Part shown: one piece after another, positions 8,709 to 17,177 of the stretch
Numbering within the stretch: position 1 is the stretch's first letter
Layout: every line of letters begins with the position of its first letter
Assembly (NCBI GenBank): GCA_016722575.1
Contig: JADKIY010000006.1
Coordinates: 310,001 to 374,000, forward strand
Direction of reading: 5' to 3'
Length of the DNA: 64,000 nucleotides
DNA from: Elusimicrobiota bacterium
GTDB lineage: Bacteria; Elusimicrobiota; Elusimicrobia; FEN-1173
Notes under the pieces: model-generated
The model's input: the letters and a program-made list of their open reading frames with translations, nothing else
Databases searched by the model: none
What the model was told of the DNA's origin: nothing
Translations under genes and position numbers: made by a program

Positions 8709-9335
8709 TCAGCGTTTATTTCCCGGCACGAGAATCAGGCCCCCCCGCGGTGGGGTGGCGACGATGACGCCCCCGCGGGATTCCGTGGAAACCCCGACGC
8801 CGCCCTGGGGCCTTCCGCTGGGAACATCCCCCAGGGGGGGGCTGGGCTGGACGCTTTCCGTTCCGGAAGGCACGCCGCCCTGAACGTCCGGCGACGAAAT
8901 CAATTGGGTGCCCCGCGATAAGGACCGGCGGGGGGGAGTCCCCGCCATCTTGTTGATGCCCGCCACTTCGCCCCCGGGGCCGTAAGTGACGACCACAAAA
9001 TCTCCGCGGCGGATGTCGGAAAAAGATCCCGGCCGACCGCCGGCGGTGAAAGAGGCCCGGTCGGAGGCGATGACCGTCCGAGTTTGCCCGTTGTCGTCGA
9101 TGATCGTGAGCTTGTGGAGGTGGGGGTAGAAAGTTTGAACGACGCCGCTCAAGGGCCCGGGGGCGGCCACCGGCGGGGCGACCCAGGTCCCGGTGGATCG
9201 GTGGGGGGTCCGGCTCAAGACGCGGCTGTCGTCGATTCGGGGTTTGGCCGATTCGACGCTTTCGGCCGAATGGGCCGCGTTCGTTAAAAATAAAACAAAA
9301 AACAGACCGGGAAGAAACGACGTTGGGGACGGCAT
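8709..9335 (-). CDS. Hypothetical secreted protein
   Basis: The ATG follows a good AGGAGC site and begins a signal peptide (FLPGLFFVLFLTNAAHSA). In the 208-residue protein, the middle (GVVQTFYPHLHKLTIIDDNGQTRTVIASDRASF... DIRRGDFVVVTYGPGGEV) looks like a small OB- or SH3-type beta barrel, as in secreted DUF5666-like proteins. The C-terminal 70 residues are low-complexity, rich in Gly, Pro and Ser, and contain repeated PPRGG. No function can be given. It lies downstream of the DUF1207-like gene with a gap of about 90 bases. Confidence 0.6.
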   Translation of the reverse strand: MPSPTSFLPGLFFVLFLTNAAHSAESVESAKPRIDDSRVLSRTPHRSTGTWVAPPVAAPGPLSGVVQTFYPHLHKLTIIDDNGQTRTVIASDRASFTAGGRPGSFSDIRRGDFVVVTYGPGGEVAGINKMAGTPPRRSLSRGTQLISSPDVQGGVPSGTESVQPSPPLGDVPSGRPQGGVGVSTESRGGVIVATPPRGGLILVPGNKR

Positions 9336-9424
9336 GGGAAGCTCCTGGGCCCAGAACGGCCGGGGGACCCTGCTTCCTTGGAACCCCCAAGGGCTCGCCG
9401 GGTTACGGGCGGCGCCCGCCTTCC

Positions 9425-10321
9425 TTAAATGAAATCGAACTTCGCCCCGACGGTTCCTCGGGTTTCCGACCGATCAAAGAACTGGCCGTAATGTTCCGGA
9501 CCCGTCGTGAACTCCAGGAAATAAGAGATGCCCCGCCCTTGGCCCCGGTCCCGCCCCAATTTGATCCCGACCTGCGCGTTGTACATGGTGCGCCAGTGGG
9601 TGCGTTGCCACCATTGGGCGTCGTTGGCCCAATAGGCCTGGGCCCGGCCGTTGGCGAACACCGGGGAATAGATTTCCACGCCCGCCTGAAAGGCCTGACC
9701 CTTCAAGGCCGCGGGGCGCACCAACAGGTGGTACGAGTGCCCCCCGTAAAGGCGGAGGCGGGGGTCGGCGTCGAAGGAAAGAATGGACCGGAGGGTGTTC
9801 CAGGAATTGCGGACCGAGGCGTGGCCGGTGGCCCGGATGTAGTCGTCGCCCAGGTGGGAACTGACGTGGTAAACCATGAAGCGACCCGACCAGCGGCCCG
9901 CCCGGACGTCCACGGGAATGTTGCCGTAAAAATCGATGACCTGAAGGTCGGTGTCGTGGGAGAAATTGAACCGGGGAAAGATGCCGCCCCCCACGTTGGC
10001 TTGAACCGCGCCGGCGCCGCCGGGCAGGGCCCAACGGTAGATCCCGTAGTAATGACCGATGGCCACTTCGGCCGCGGTGACCCGTTGGTGGGGAAAGGCG
10101 GCCCGAAGCGCGAAATGCAGTTCCCGGGGATCCGCCCGGAGGGGGGCGAAAAGACCGTCCGGCGGGGGGGCGTTGCCGGTGGCGTAACGGGACGATTCTT
10201 CTCCCCGGAGGGAGAGGGCTCCGAGGGCCAAAAGGAAACCCGCCGCTCCGGCGCGGAGGACGCGGCTCAAAAGGAACTTCCCGACCGCCCGGGACCCGGG
10301 GGAACGCACGATGGTTTTCAC
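9425..10321 (-). CDS. DUF1207-like outer-membrane protein
   Basis: The GTG start follows AAGGAGG. The 298-residue product has a long basic signal region (FLLSRVLRAGAAGFLLALGALSLRG). The mature part begins LFAPLRADPRELHFAL and continues with IGHYYGIYRW, FPRFNFSHDTDLQVIDFYGNIP, FMVYHVSSHLGDDYIR and a C-terminal strand ending in Phe-Ile. This order fits the DUF1207 family of bacterial envelope proteins, predicted barrels of unknown role. It lies 66 bases after the transglutaminase gene on the same strand and may be transcribed with the Anbu operon. Confidence 0.75.
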   Translation of the reverse strand: MKTIVRSPGSRAVGKFLLSRVLRAGAAGFLLALGALSLRGEESSRYATGNAPPPDGLFAPLRADPRELHFALRAAFPHQRVTAAEVAIGHYYGIYRWALPGGAGAVQANVGGGIFPRFNFSHDTDLQVIDFYGNIPVDVRAGRWSGRFMVYHVSSHLGDDYIRATGHASVRNSWNTLRSILSFDADPRLRLYGGHSYHLLVRPAALKGQAFQAGVEIYSPVFANGRAQAYWANDAQWWQRTHWRTMYNAQVGIKLGRDRGQGRGISYFLEFTTGPEHYGQFFDRSETRGTVGAKFDFI

Positions 10322-10387
10322 GTTGGGCCTCCTTCGGCGAGTATAGCCTTTAAGGGGGGCGCCCGCCCCGGCGGCGGTGAGAAATAT

Positions 10388-11251
10388 TTAGGCGGGCGTT
10401 TCCGTGGGGGCCGCCGCGCCGACGCGGACGAGGGAGAGTTCGTAGGTCATGGCGGCGGTGACGCCGTCGGCGCCGAAGGCGCCCTCCACCGGGGCGGCTT
10501 CGGCGGGCGTCGAACCGGCGGCCAGGGGAATGTGCCGGTCGGCCACGGCCATCCCGGTCGTGGGATCGAACCCCCGCCAGCCGCCGCCTTCCACGTAGAC
10601 CTCCGCCCAGGCGTGCAGGTCCCGGCGGAAGCGTTGGGAATCGTCTTCGTGGTAGCCGCTCACGAACCGCGCCGCGAAGCCTTCCCGCCGGCAGCAGTCC
10701 ACGAAAAACCACGCCAGGTCCCGGCACGCGCCCCGACGGATCGCCCAGGTCGCCCCCGGCGATCGGGCGGGCCCTTCCTCCCGGACTTCCCGCGCGAACA
10801 GGCCGTTGATCCGCCGACAAAGGAGGGGGAGGAACGCGTCCGCCCGGCCGCCCGACTCTTCCCGGATTTGACGGGCAAAGGCGTCCATGTCCGTTTGCGG
10901 GCCGACGGGGTGGCGATAGGGCGCGAGTATTCCGGCGCGGTCGCCGTAATCCACCGGCAGTTGGGGGCGGAGGGGCACGTAATCGAAGGGATTGGCCCGG
11001 AAGGTTTCCACCCGGGAGCGGAACCGGAGGGAGAGGGCCGTGGTCGGCTCGGAAAACCAGATTTCCAGGACGTCGTTGCCGTTTAAATCCAAATTCCGCG
11101 CGGAACCGGCGGGGGCGGGCCGGATGTCCCAGGCGGCGGAAATCAACCGCTGGGCGCCGTCGGGCCGGGGCAGTAGGCGCAGGGTGTGGGGGCCCAGGCG
11201 CACGGGCCCCGAGTAGGCGTAGCGTATCGCGTGGACCGCCTCAAACCACAT
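10388..11251 (-). CDS. Transglutaminase-like cysteine protease of the Anbu operon
   Basis: The 287-residue protein has the N-terminal beta domain common in bacterial transglutaminase-like proteins (FEAVHAIRYAYSGPVRLGPHTLRLLPRP) and then the papain-like core: Cys in RRGACRDLAW, His in RDLHAWAEVYV and Asp in FDPTTG form the triad. Such enzymes are predicted peptidases or amide-bond-forming enzymes rather than true transglutaminases. The ATG lies inside the last codons of the Anbu gene (11-base overlap), so translation is coupled. This is the fourth member of the standard Anbu gene set. Confidence 0.92.
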   Translation of the reverse strand: MWFEAVHAIRYAYSGPVRLGPHTLRLLPRPDGAQRLISAAWDIRPAPAGSARNLDLNGNDVLEIWFSEPTTALSLRFRSRVETFRANPFDYVPLRPQLPVDYGDRAGILAPYRHPVGPQTDMDAFARQIREESGGRADAFLPLLCRRINGLFAREVREEGPARSPGATWAIRRGACRDLAWFFVDCCRREGFAARFVSGYHEDDSQRFRRDLHAWAEVYVEGGGWRGFDPTTGMAVADRHIPLAAGSTPAEAAPVEGAFGADGVTAAMTYELSLVRVGAAAPTETPA

Positions 11252-12005
11252 GGGCGGCCAACGGACGGTTTTCCCCGGTGGCGGCGGGAAGGCGCGAAAG
11301 GATTTTGTCCATCCAGTCGGAGGGAAGCTCGTTCACCGAGGCGCGGATGAGGGCCTGCCATTTTTTCGAAATGTCGTAGAGTTCGTCTTTTTCGAACCGC
11401 TGCTCGATGATCCGGTCGGTTCCCGACCGGAGCATGACGACGTCGATGGGGTAGTCGACGTTGATCGCGCAGGCGATGGTGGCGTTGAAGGCGAGGAAGC
11501 CCACTTTGAGCGCGTACGCCAGCTCGGAGTTGTATTGGATCGTCCGCTCCAAGACGGGTTTGCCGTACCCCGACTCGCCGATGATGTAAAAGGGCGTGGC
11601 GTCCCCCAGCTCCACCCAGTTGCCCTGGGGGTAGATCATGTAGAGCTTGGGGTCGGCGTCTTCTTCGAACTGCCCGCCCACCAGGGCGTGGAGGTCGAAT
11701 TGCAGGCCGGCGTTTTCGAGCGGCTTTTTGTCCTCCTCGGCCACCCGCCGGATTTGGTCGGCGAAGGCGTTGACGACTTTGTACAGCCGCGTCGCCCCCT
11801 GGTCCCGGGCGATCACCTCGTCGAAATAGGTCAGGGCCTTGTCCCGCACGGAGCGGAGGCCCGAGGTCATGAGGAACAGCGAATTCTTGCCGTGTTTGTG
11901 GACCGTGACCTTCCGGGCGGTGATCCGCTCCGTTCCCGAAATGAGCCGCGTGTCGGCGATGCCGATGAGACCGTCCTTGACCTTAATCCCCAAGCAGAAC
12001 GACAT
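11241..12005 (-). CDS. Proteasome-like peptidase Anbu (ancestral beta subunit)
   Basis: The 254-residue protein is an Ntn-fold proteasome homologue of the Anbu type (COG3484). It begins MSFCLGIKVKDGLIGIADTR and continues with ARKVTVHK. After removal of Met the first residue is Ser, where the proteasome and many Anbu proteins have Thr; Asp17 and the Lys of ARKV match the catalytic Asp17 and Lys33. FLMTSGLRSVRDKA and YPIDVVMLRSGTD are typical Anbu blocks. Anbu forms helical or ring assemblies of unclear substrate. The ATG follows GGGGAGG. Upstream and downstream genes are the usual partners, so the operon points to a shared peptide-bond-making and -breaking pathway, often linked to nitrogen metabolism. 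Confidence 0.93.
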   Translation of the reverse strand: MSFCLGIKVKDGLIGIADTRLISGTERITARKVTVHKHGKNSLFLMTSGLRSVRDKALTYFDEVIARDQGATRLYKVVNAFADQIRRVAEEDKKPLENAGLQFDLHALVGGQFEEDADPKLYMIYPQGNWVELGDATPFYIIGESGYGKPVLERTIQYNSELAYALKVGFLAFNATIACAINVDYPIDVVMLRSGTDRIIEQRFEKDELYDISKKWQALIRASVNELPSDWMDKILSRLPAATGENRPLAAHVV

Positions 12006-12026
12006 GACAAAACCTCCCCTGATCCC

Positions 12027-13004
12027 CTATTGGTCGTGCGAGTGGCCGTCGGCGAGCGTCGCCGACGGCGTGAAGAAAATGGTGGACAGCGCGGCGTTCA
12101 CCTCGTCCAGGCGGACTTGAACGTCGTTCAAAAATTCGTGGAGTCCCCGGCGCATGACGTCCTCCACCCGGCAGAACCCCAGGTCGGACCGCAAACGCCC
12201 CAGGAGGCGTTCGGCGTCGTTGCCGGGCTGGCCCGGCGGCGTGCCGGTGAGCGCCCGCAGGGACTTCTCCAATTCCAACAGGCAGTGGAGGATGGAACGG
12301 GGAAAGTCCGGGTTTAAAACCAAGAAGTCCACCACGTCGGCGTGAAGAATCTGGCGGTGCTTTTTCCGGTAGAACTCCAGGGCGCCCACGGCGTCCAGCA
12401 GGGCGCTCCATTGAAGGCCGTCGTAGGGCGCGCCCACGTCGTCCACGGACGGCAGAAGGAGAAAGTATTTCATGTCCAGGAGCCGGGAGGTCTTGTCGGC
12501 CCGCTCCAGCATCGCGCCCATCCGCCCGAAGTGCCAGGCCTCGCCCCGGAGCATGGTGGCGTCGGCGATGCCGGCGAAAACCTGGCCGTGGCGTTTGACG
12601 CGGGTGTAGAACTCGTGGGGAGTGGGGCTCGCGGCGGGATCGGCGGCCGCGTTCCGCACGTACAAATAGGCGGTGTTCAGCTCCTGCCACATCTCGGCGG
12701 CGATGATTTCGCGCACCGAGCGGGCGTTGTCACGGGCTTTGCTCAGGCAGGACAAAATGGAGTTGGGGTTCCGTTCTTCAAAGGTGAGAAAATTCATGGC
12801 GGCTTTTTTGGAGAGCGTCCCGCCGAGTTCCTTGTACAGCTCCTCGTCGCCGCTGGCCAGGACGACGGGGCCCCAGGGGCTTTCCCGTTCCGCCGGGGCG
12901 TCCAGGGACAGTTGAAGACTGCAGTCCACCGCCCGGGCCGTGTTCTCGGCCCGCTCCCGGTAGCGCTCCATCCAATAAATGGATTCCGCCGCGCGGCTCA
13001 GCAC
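12027..13004 (-). CDS. Alpha-E domain protein (DUF403) of the Anbu operon
   Basis: The 325-residue, mainly helical protein starts LSRAAESIYWMERYRERAENTARAVD, the hallmark of alpha-E proteins, which always travel with the circularly permuted ATP-grasp enzyme. The alpha-E family is thought to be a partner or helper in peptide-bond formation, but no activity is proven. The GTG start lies within the end of the ATP-grasp gene (7-base overlap), and Anbu begins 21 bases downstream. The complete helical length suggests an intact gene. Confidence 0.92.
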   Translation of the reverse strand: MLSRAAESIYWMERYRERAENTARAVDCSLQLSLDAPAERESPWGPVVLASGDEELYKELGGTLSKKAAMNFLTFEERNPNSILSCLSKARDNARSVREIIAAEMWQELNTAYLYVRNAAADPAASPTPHEFYTRVKRHGQVFAGIADATMLRGEAWHFGRMGAMLERADKTSRLLDMKYFLLLPSVDDVGAPYDGLQWSALLDAVGALEFYRKKHRQILHADVVDFLVLNPDFPRSILHCLLELEKSLRALTGTPPGQPGNDAERLLGRLRSDLGFCRVEDVMRRGLHEFLNDVQVRLDEVNAALSTIFFTPSATLADGHSHDQ

Positions 13005-14446
13005 GGGGCGGCCGGCGGATACTGAATGACCCAGGTGTCCTTGCTGCCGCCGCCCTGGGAGGAGTTGACCACGAGGGACCCTTTTCGAAGAGCCACGCGG
13101 GTGAGCCCCCCCGGCAGGACGTGGACGTCCCGGCCGTAAAGGATGTAGGGCCGCAAATCCACGTGCCGGCCCTCGAAATGGGCGTTGACCATGGTGGGCA
13201 CCTGGGAGAGGCCGATGGTGGGTTGGGCGATGTAATTGCGCGGGTTGTCGATGATCTTTTGGGCGAAGGCCTTCCGCTCCTCTTCCGTCGAGGCCGGGCC
13301 GATCAACATGCCGTACCCGCCGGATTCGTTGGCCGCCTTGACCACCAGGGTTTCCAGGTTTTTCAAAACCATTTCCCGGGCGTCGTCCTCCCAGCAGAGG
13401 TGGGTGGGGACGTTGGGCAGGAGCGGCGCCTCGTCCAGGTAGTAGCGGATCATTTTGGGGACGTAGGCGTAGACCACCTTGTCGTCGGCGATCCCCGTGC
13501 CGGGGGCGTTGGCCAGGGCCACGCGGCCGGCGCGGTAAACCTCCAGGAGGCCGGGCACGCCGAGCAGGGAGTCCCGGTTAAAAACCCGGGGGTCCAAAAA
13601 GACGTCGTCCACCCGGCGGTAAATCACGTCCACCCGCCGAAGGCCCCGGGTGGTGCGCATCCACACCCAGCCGTCGCGCACGAAGAGATCGCCGCCCTCG
13701 ACCAAATCCACCCCCATCTGCTGGGCCAGGAAGGAATGTTCGAAATAGGCCGCGTTGTGGACCCCGGGGGTCAACACCACGACGGTGGGCGACGACGCGC
13801 CGTTGGGCGCCACCTCCCGCAGGTTGCCCAACAGGCGCTGGGCGTAATCGTCCACGGGGCGGACCCGGTTGTTTTCAAAGAGTTCGGGAAACGTCCGCTT
13901 CATCACCAGGCGGTTCCCCAGCACGTAGGAGACCCCCGAGGGGCAGCGGAGGTTGTCCTCCAACACGTAGAAGGTGCCGTCCCGGTCCCGGATCAAATCG
14001 GTGCCGGTCACGTGGATCCAGACGCCGCCCGGCGGGGTGAACCCCCGGCACGGGGGGAGGAAGCCCCGGCTGGAATCGACCACGTGGCGGGGAACCACGC
14101 CGTCGCCCAGAATGTCCTGGTCGTTGTAGACGTCTTGAAGGAACGCGTTCAAGGCGCGGATGCGCTGTTTGAGGCCTTTTTCCAGAACGTCCCACTCCGC
14201 CGCCTCGATCAGGCGGGGAATGATGTCAAAGGGGAAAATGCGTTCGGCGCCGGCCTGGCCGCCGGTGTTGAACGTCACGCCCATGTTGAGCAGGGCCAGC
14301 TCGGCCGTTTTTTGCCGGCGGTTCAATTCCCCGACCGACAGGGCGTTGACCTGGTGGACCAGCGGGAGGGCGAAAGGGCGCGGGGTGCCGTCCGAGCGGA
14401 AAAGCTCGTCGTAATAGAGCGTGGGAGCGTACTGTCGAAAATCCAT
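12998..14446 (-). CDS. Circularly permuted type 2 ATP-grasp protein (DUF404/DUF407)
   Basis: The protein begins MDFRQYAPTLYYDELFRSDG and is about 482 residues long, normal for this family. Recognisable blocks are FPFDIIPRLIEAAEWDVLEKGLKQRI (DUF404), TGTDLIRDRDGTFYVLEDNLRCPSGVSYV (ATP-grasp metal and nucleotide site), VLTPGVHNAAYFEH and NAPGTGIADDK. The family is predicted to join an amine to a carboxylate using ATP. The ATG at 14446 was chosen over an upstream TTG at 14482 because it has GGAGGG at the right distance and because a terminator ends just before that TTG. It is the first gene of the Anbu operon. Confidence 0.93.
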   Translation of the reverse strand: MDFRQYAPTLYYDELFRSDGTPRPFALPLVHQVNALSVGELNRRQKTAELALLNMGVTFNTGGQAGAERIFPFDIIPRLIEAAEWDVLEKGLKQRIRALNAFLQDVYNDQDILGDGVVPRHVVDSSRGFLPPCRGFTPPGGVWIHVTGTDLIRDRDGTFYVLEDNLRCPSGVSYVLGNRLVMKRTFPELFENNRVRPVDDYAQRLLGNLREVAPNGASSPTVVVLTPGVHNAAYFEHSFLAQQMGVDLVEGGDLFVRDGWVWMRTTRGLRRVDVIYRRVDDVFLDPRVFNRDSLLGVPGLLEVYRAGRVALANAPGTGIADDKVVYAYVPKMIRYYLDEAPLLPNVPTHLCWEDDAREMVLKNLETLVVKAANESGGYGMLIGPASTEEERKAFAQKIIDNPRNYIAQPTIGLSQVPTMVNAHFEGRHVDLRPYILYGRDVHVLPGGLTRVALRKGSLVVNSSQGGGSKDTWVIQYPPAAPC

Positions 14447-14480
14447 GGTCGTCCCTCCGGGCGCGGCGTCGTTCGGCGAC

Positions 14481-14517
14481 AAAAAAAAAGAGCCCCCTCG
14501 TCGTTCCGAGAGGACTC
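14481..14517 (-). terminator. Intrinsic terminator in the leader of the Anbu operon
   Basis: Read on the minus strand, GAGTCCTCTCG, a GAACGA loop and CGAGGGGGCTC form an 11-bp stem (two G-U pairs) directly followed by nine T. It ends 34 bases before the ATP-grasp ATG. No minus-strand gene lies upstream that it could serve, because the neighbour is divergent. It therefore most likely works as an attenuator of the Anbu operon. Confidence 0.75.
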
Positions 14518-14588
14518 CATCGTCTTTCCCGCGCGGGCCGCACAGTCGCTGTGTGGCGGCGGGCTATGATCGCTTCGCCCGAATTCTA
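14518..14588 (-). promoter_or_regulatory. Structured leader upstream of the Anbu operon
   Basis: On the minus strand a possible -10 box TAGAAT (14588-14583, -35 not convincing) precedes a hairpin made from GCCG-CCA-CACAG, a CGA loop and CTGTG-CGGC (14560-14537), and then the terminator stem. A sensing element between promoter and terminator would make this a riboswitch- or protein-controlled leader. I recognise no known class in it. Confidence 0.4.
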
Positions 14589-14733
14589 GCATTTTCGGGC
14601 GACGGCGGGGAAAGGGTTTCGACCTCCGTCGGCCGAACCCCGGGGGCGAACCGGGGGCGCCGTTATTTCTCTAAATAATTTATGATCGCTCCAAGGCGAC
14701 GCGTCGGACGAAAGTCCCGCGCCCCGCCCGCCC

Positions 14734-17100
14734 ATGCCCAAATTCCGCTCTCCTCTTTGGTTGATCGCCGCCCTGGCGCTCCCCGCGGCCCTGCGGGCCG
14801 ACACGGCGTCGATCAACGTCGATTACGGCGACCGGGTTCTGGACGGCTCGACGGGCTTCGGTTCCAACCTCGACGTCAACGACAACCGCCATCCGGAAAA
14901 ACACCTGGACGGCGAGCGGCTGCTGGACCGGGGCTTTGAATGGTCGGCCAACCAAGTGTGGAGCTCCACCTTCATCGCCGGCGGCGCGGGTTCGATCACG
15001 CGGGACACCGCGCAGTTTTACGGCGGGAAGGCGTCGTTGAAGGCCGTCGTGACGACGGTGTCCGCCTCCGCGCGGGTCCTCGTGATCGTGGCGGGGCCCT
15101 GGGTTCAGTCGGGAGAAACCTACCGTTTTTCCTTTTGGGCCAAGGGCGGCGCCTACACCGGACGCCTCGGGGTCTCCCTGATCGACGGAAATTCCTTCGG
15201 CCTCCTGGGGTCGACGTTGACGTTCGATCTCGCCGGTTCCTCCTGGACCCAACACCACGGGAGTCTTCCCGTCACGGTCAACGCGTCGTCGGCTCTGTTG
15301 TTGTTGGAGTTTTTTGACACGGGGACCCTGTGGATCGACCAAATGAGCCTCCTTCCCCCGGCCGCGACGCCGCCCGGGCCGCCGCTCGACGCGGCCCTCT
15401 CGGACGCCCGGCTCCGTTTCATGCGCTTTCCCGCCGGGAGCGAAGCCAACGCCTACAATTGGAAAACGGCCGTCGGCCCCCGGGACCAACGGGCCCCCAA
15501 CGCCTCCGTCAACGCTTTTTACACGGACAACGCCGGACTGAACCTGGACCGGACGCCCTTTTACAACGATTTCGGCGTGGACGAATTCCTGCAACTCTGC
15601 GAGCGGAAGGGATGGACGCCCGTGCTCACGGTCAACGTGGCCTCGGGCGCGGCCCACGCCGCCGATTGGGTGGAATATTGCAACGGGAACACCGGCACGA
15701 CCTGGGGCGCCCAGCGCGCGGCCAACGGGCACCCCGCCCCCTACGGCGTGACCTATTGGGAAGTGGGGAACGAACTTTGGAATCAATACGCTCCGGAACC
15801 GGGAGCGATATTTAACCGGCCCTTCCACACGCAGGCGAACACCAATAATTACATCGCGCAGCTTTTGCTCTTTTCCGCCGCCCTGAAAGCCAAAGACCCG
15901 ACGATTCGCGTCGGCGCCGTGGGCGGGGCAAAACCCGCCGATTCGATTTTGACGAACCTGGTGGACCCCAACTGGGACAACGATCTGGTGGCGGGCGCGG
16001 GCGCCTCGTTGGATTTCGTCGCCAGCCACTACTACGCCCCCGGAGGCGACGGCGGGGCGCCCTCGGCCTCGGCCGTTTACCAATCCCTGTTGGCCGCGCC
16101 GAATTATTTTGAACAGGAAATGGCGAACCTGGCGGCGTTGGTTCCGGCGTCGGTGGAGCGGACCGTCACGGAATACGGCGTGTCCCTGGTCAGCACCGCC
16201 ACCGCGACGGACCGGGCCCTGGGCCAGACCTGGGGCGCGGGGCTTTATTTGGCCGGCCTGAACAACGCCTTTCTCCGGCAAGGGGTTCGGTTCGCCGCCC
16301 AGCACGATTTGTTGAACGAGTACGAATCCATGCTGGAACACACCACCGACGCCTCCGGCGCCCGGGTCGCCGTGGCCCGCGCCGCAGAATTGGTTTTGTC
16401 TCTTTACGGGGAGGGGGCCCGGGGGGGCCGCATCGCCCCCGCCACGACCGCCGGGACGTTTTCGACCCCGGCCGTGGGGTGGATGTCCGCTCGGGCCAAC
16501 GTGCCGCTCCTGGACGCGGTGGCCTCCTTAAATCCCGACGAAAAAACCCTGACCCTCTTCGCCGTCAACCGAAGCACCGCGGCCGTTCAATCCACGACCC
16601 TGCGGTTGGCGGGTTTTCCCGGCTGGTTGCGCGCGAAAGGGGCCGCCACGGTCACGGCGGCTTCCCTGGACGCCCGGAACACGGCGGCCGACCCCCGGGC
16701 CGTTTACCGTCGGGACCTCTCCTCCGGCGAGTTCCGCGCCCACCCCCCGGCGGCGGACGGCTCCCAATCCTTCGCGGCGGCCTTTCCTCCCGCCTCCGTC
16801 ACGGCGCTCCAGTTCACTTACGCGGAGCCGGCGGCGGCCGGGGACGGCCCCCGGGCTTTCCCGACGCCGTACCGTCCCTCGGCGGGAGGGGCGATGACCC
16901 TGGCGCCGGTTCCGGAGGGGGCCGCGGTGACGATCTACGATTTGACCGGGCAACGCCTGCGCCGATTGCCGGTGTCGGCGGGCCGGGCCCAATGGGACGG
17001 ATTGGACGAAAATGGCCGGGCCGCGGGCAGCGGGGTGTATGTGGTTCGAATTGCCTCCCCCGGCGGGTCCTGGACCAAAAAAGTCGTTCTGCAACGCTGA
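14734..17100 (+). CDS. Secreted clan GH-A glycoside hydrolase, arabinofuranosidase-like
   Basis: The 788-residue protein has a signal peptide (PLWLIAALALPAALRA). Residues about 60-210 look like a CBM4/9-type carbohydrate-binding sandwich (AGSITRDTAQFYGGKASLKAV, SGETYRFSFWAKGG). A TIM-barrel follows with YWEVGNELW (acid/base candidate Glu347) and VTEYGVS (nucleophile candidate Glu480), as in GH51/GH39-type alpha-L-arabinofuranosidases and xylosidases. The C-terminal 80 residues (FPTPYRPSAGG... VTIYDLTGQRLRRLPV... AQWDGLDENGRAAGSGVYVVRI) are a FlgD-like Ig domain common as the last domain of Elusimicrobiota secreted proteins. It probably acts on plant or fungal polysaccharide outside the cell. 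The exact family and substrate are inferred only. Confidence 0.8.
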   Translation: MPKFRSPLWLIAALALPAALRADTASINVDYGDRVLDGSTGFGSNLDVNDNRHPEKHLDGERLLDRGFEWSANQVWSSTFIAGGAGSITRDTAQFYGGKASLKAVVTTVSASARVLVIVAGPWVQSGETYRFSFWAKGGAYTGRLGVSLIDGNSFGLLGSTLTFDLAGSSWTQHHGSLPVTVNASSALLLLEFFDTGTLWIDQMSLLPPAATPPGPPLDAALSDARLRFMRFPAGSEANAYNWKTAVGPRDQRAPNASVNAFYTDNAGLNLDRTPFYNDFGVDEFLQLCERKGWTPVLTVNVASGAAHAADWVEYCNGNTGTTWGAQRAANGHPAPYGVTYWEVGNELWNQYAPEPGAIFNRPFHTQANTNNYIAQLLLFSAALKAKDPTIRVGAVGGAKPADSILTNLVDPNWDNDLVAGAGASLDFVASHYYAPGGDGGAPSASAVYQSLLAAPNYFEQEMANLAALVPASVERTVTEYGVSLVSTATATDRALGQTWGAGLYLAGLNNAFLRQGVRFAAQHDLLNEYESMLEHTTDASGARVAVARAAELVLSLYGEGARGGRIAPATTAGTFSTPAVGWMSARANVPLLDAVASLNPDEKTLTLFAVNRSTAAVQSTTLRLAGFPGWLRAKGAATVTAASLDARNTAADPRAVYRRDLSSGEFRAHPPAADGSQSFAAAFPPASVTALQFTYAEPAAAGDGPRAFPTPYRPSAGGAMTLAPVPEGAAVTIYDLTGQRLRRLPVSAGRAQWDGLDENGRAAGSGVYVVRIASPGGSWTKKVVLQR

Positions 17101-17177
17101 CGAAGGCGTTTCGCCCCTGCGCGAAACCGGCGGCGGGTCGATAATGGGGGGAGGGAATCCCCGTCAGGAGAGAATCG

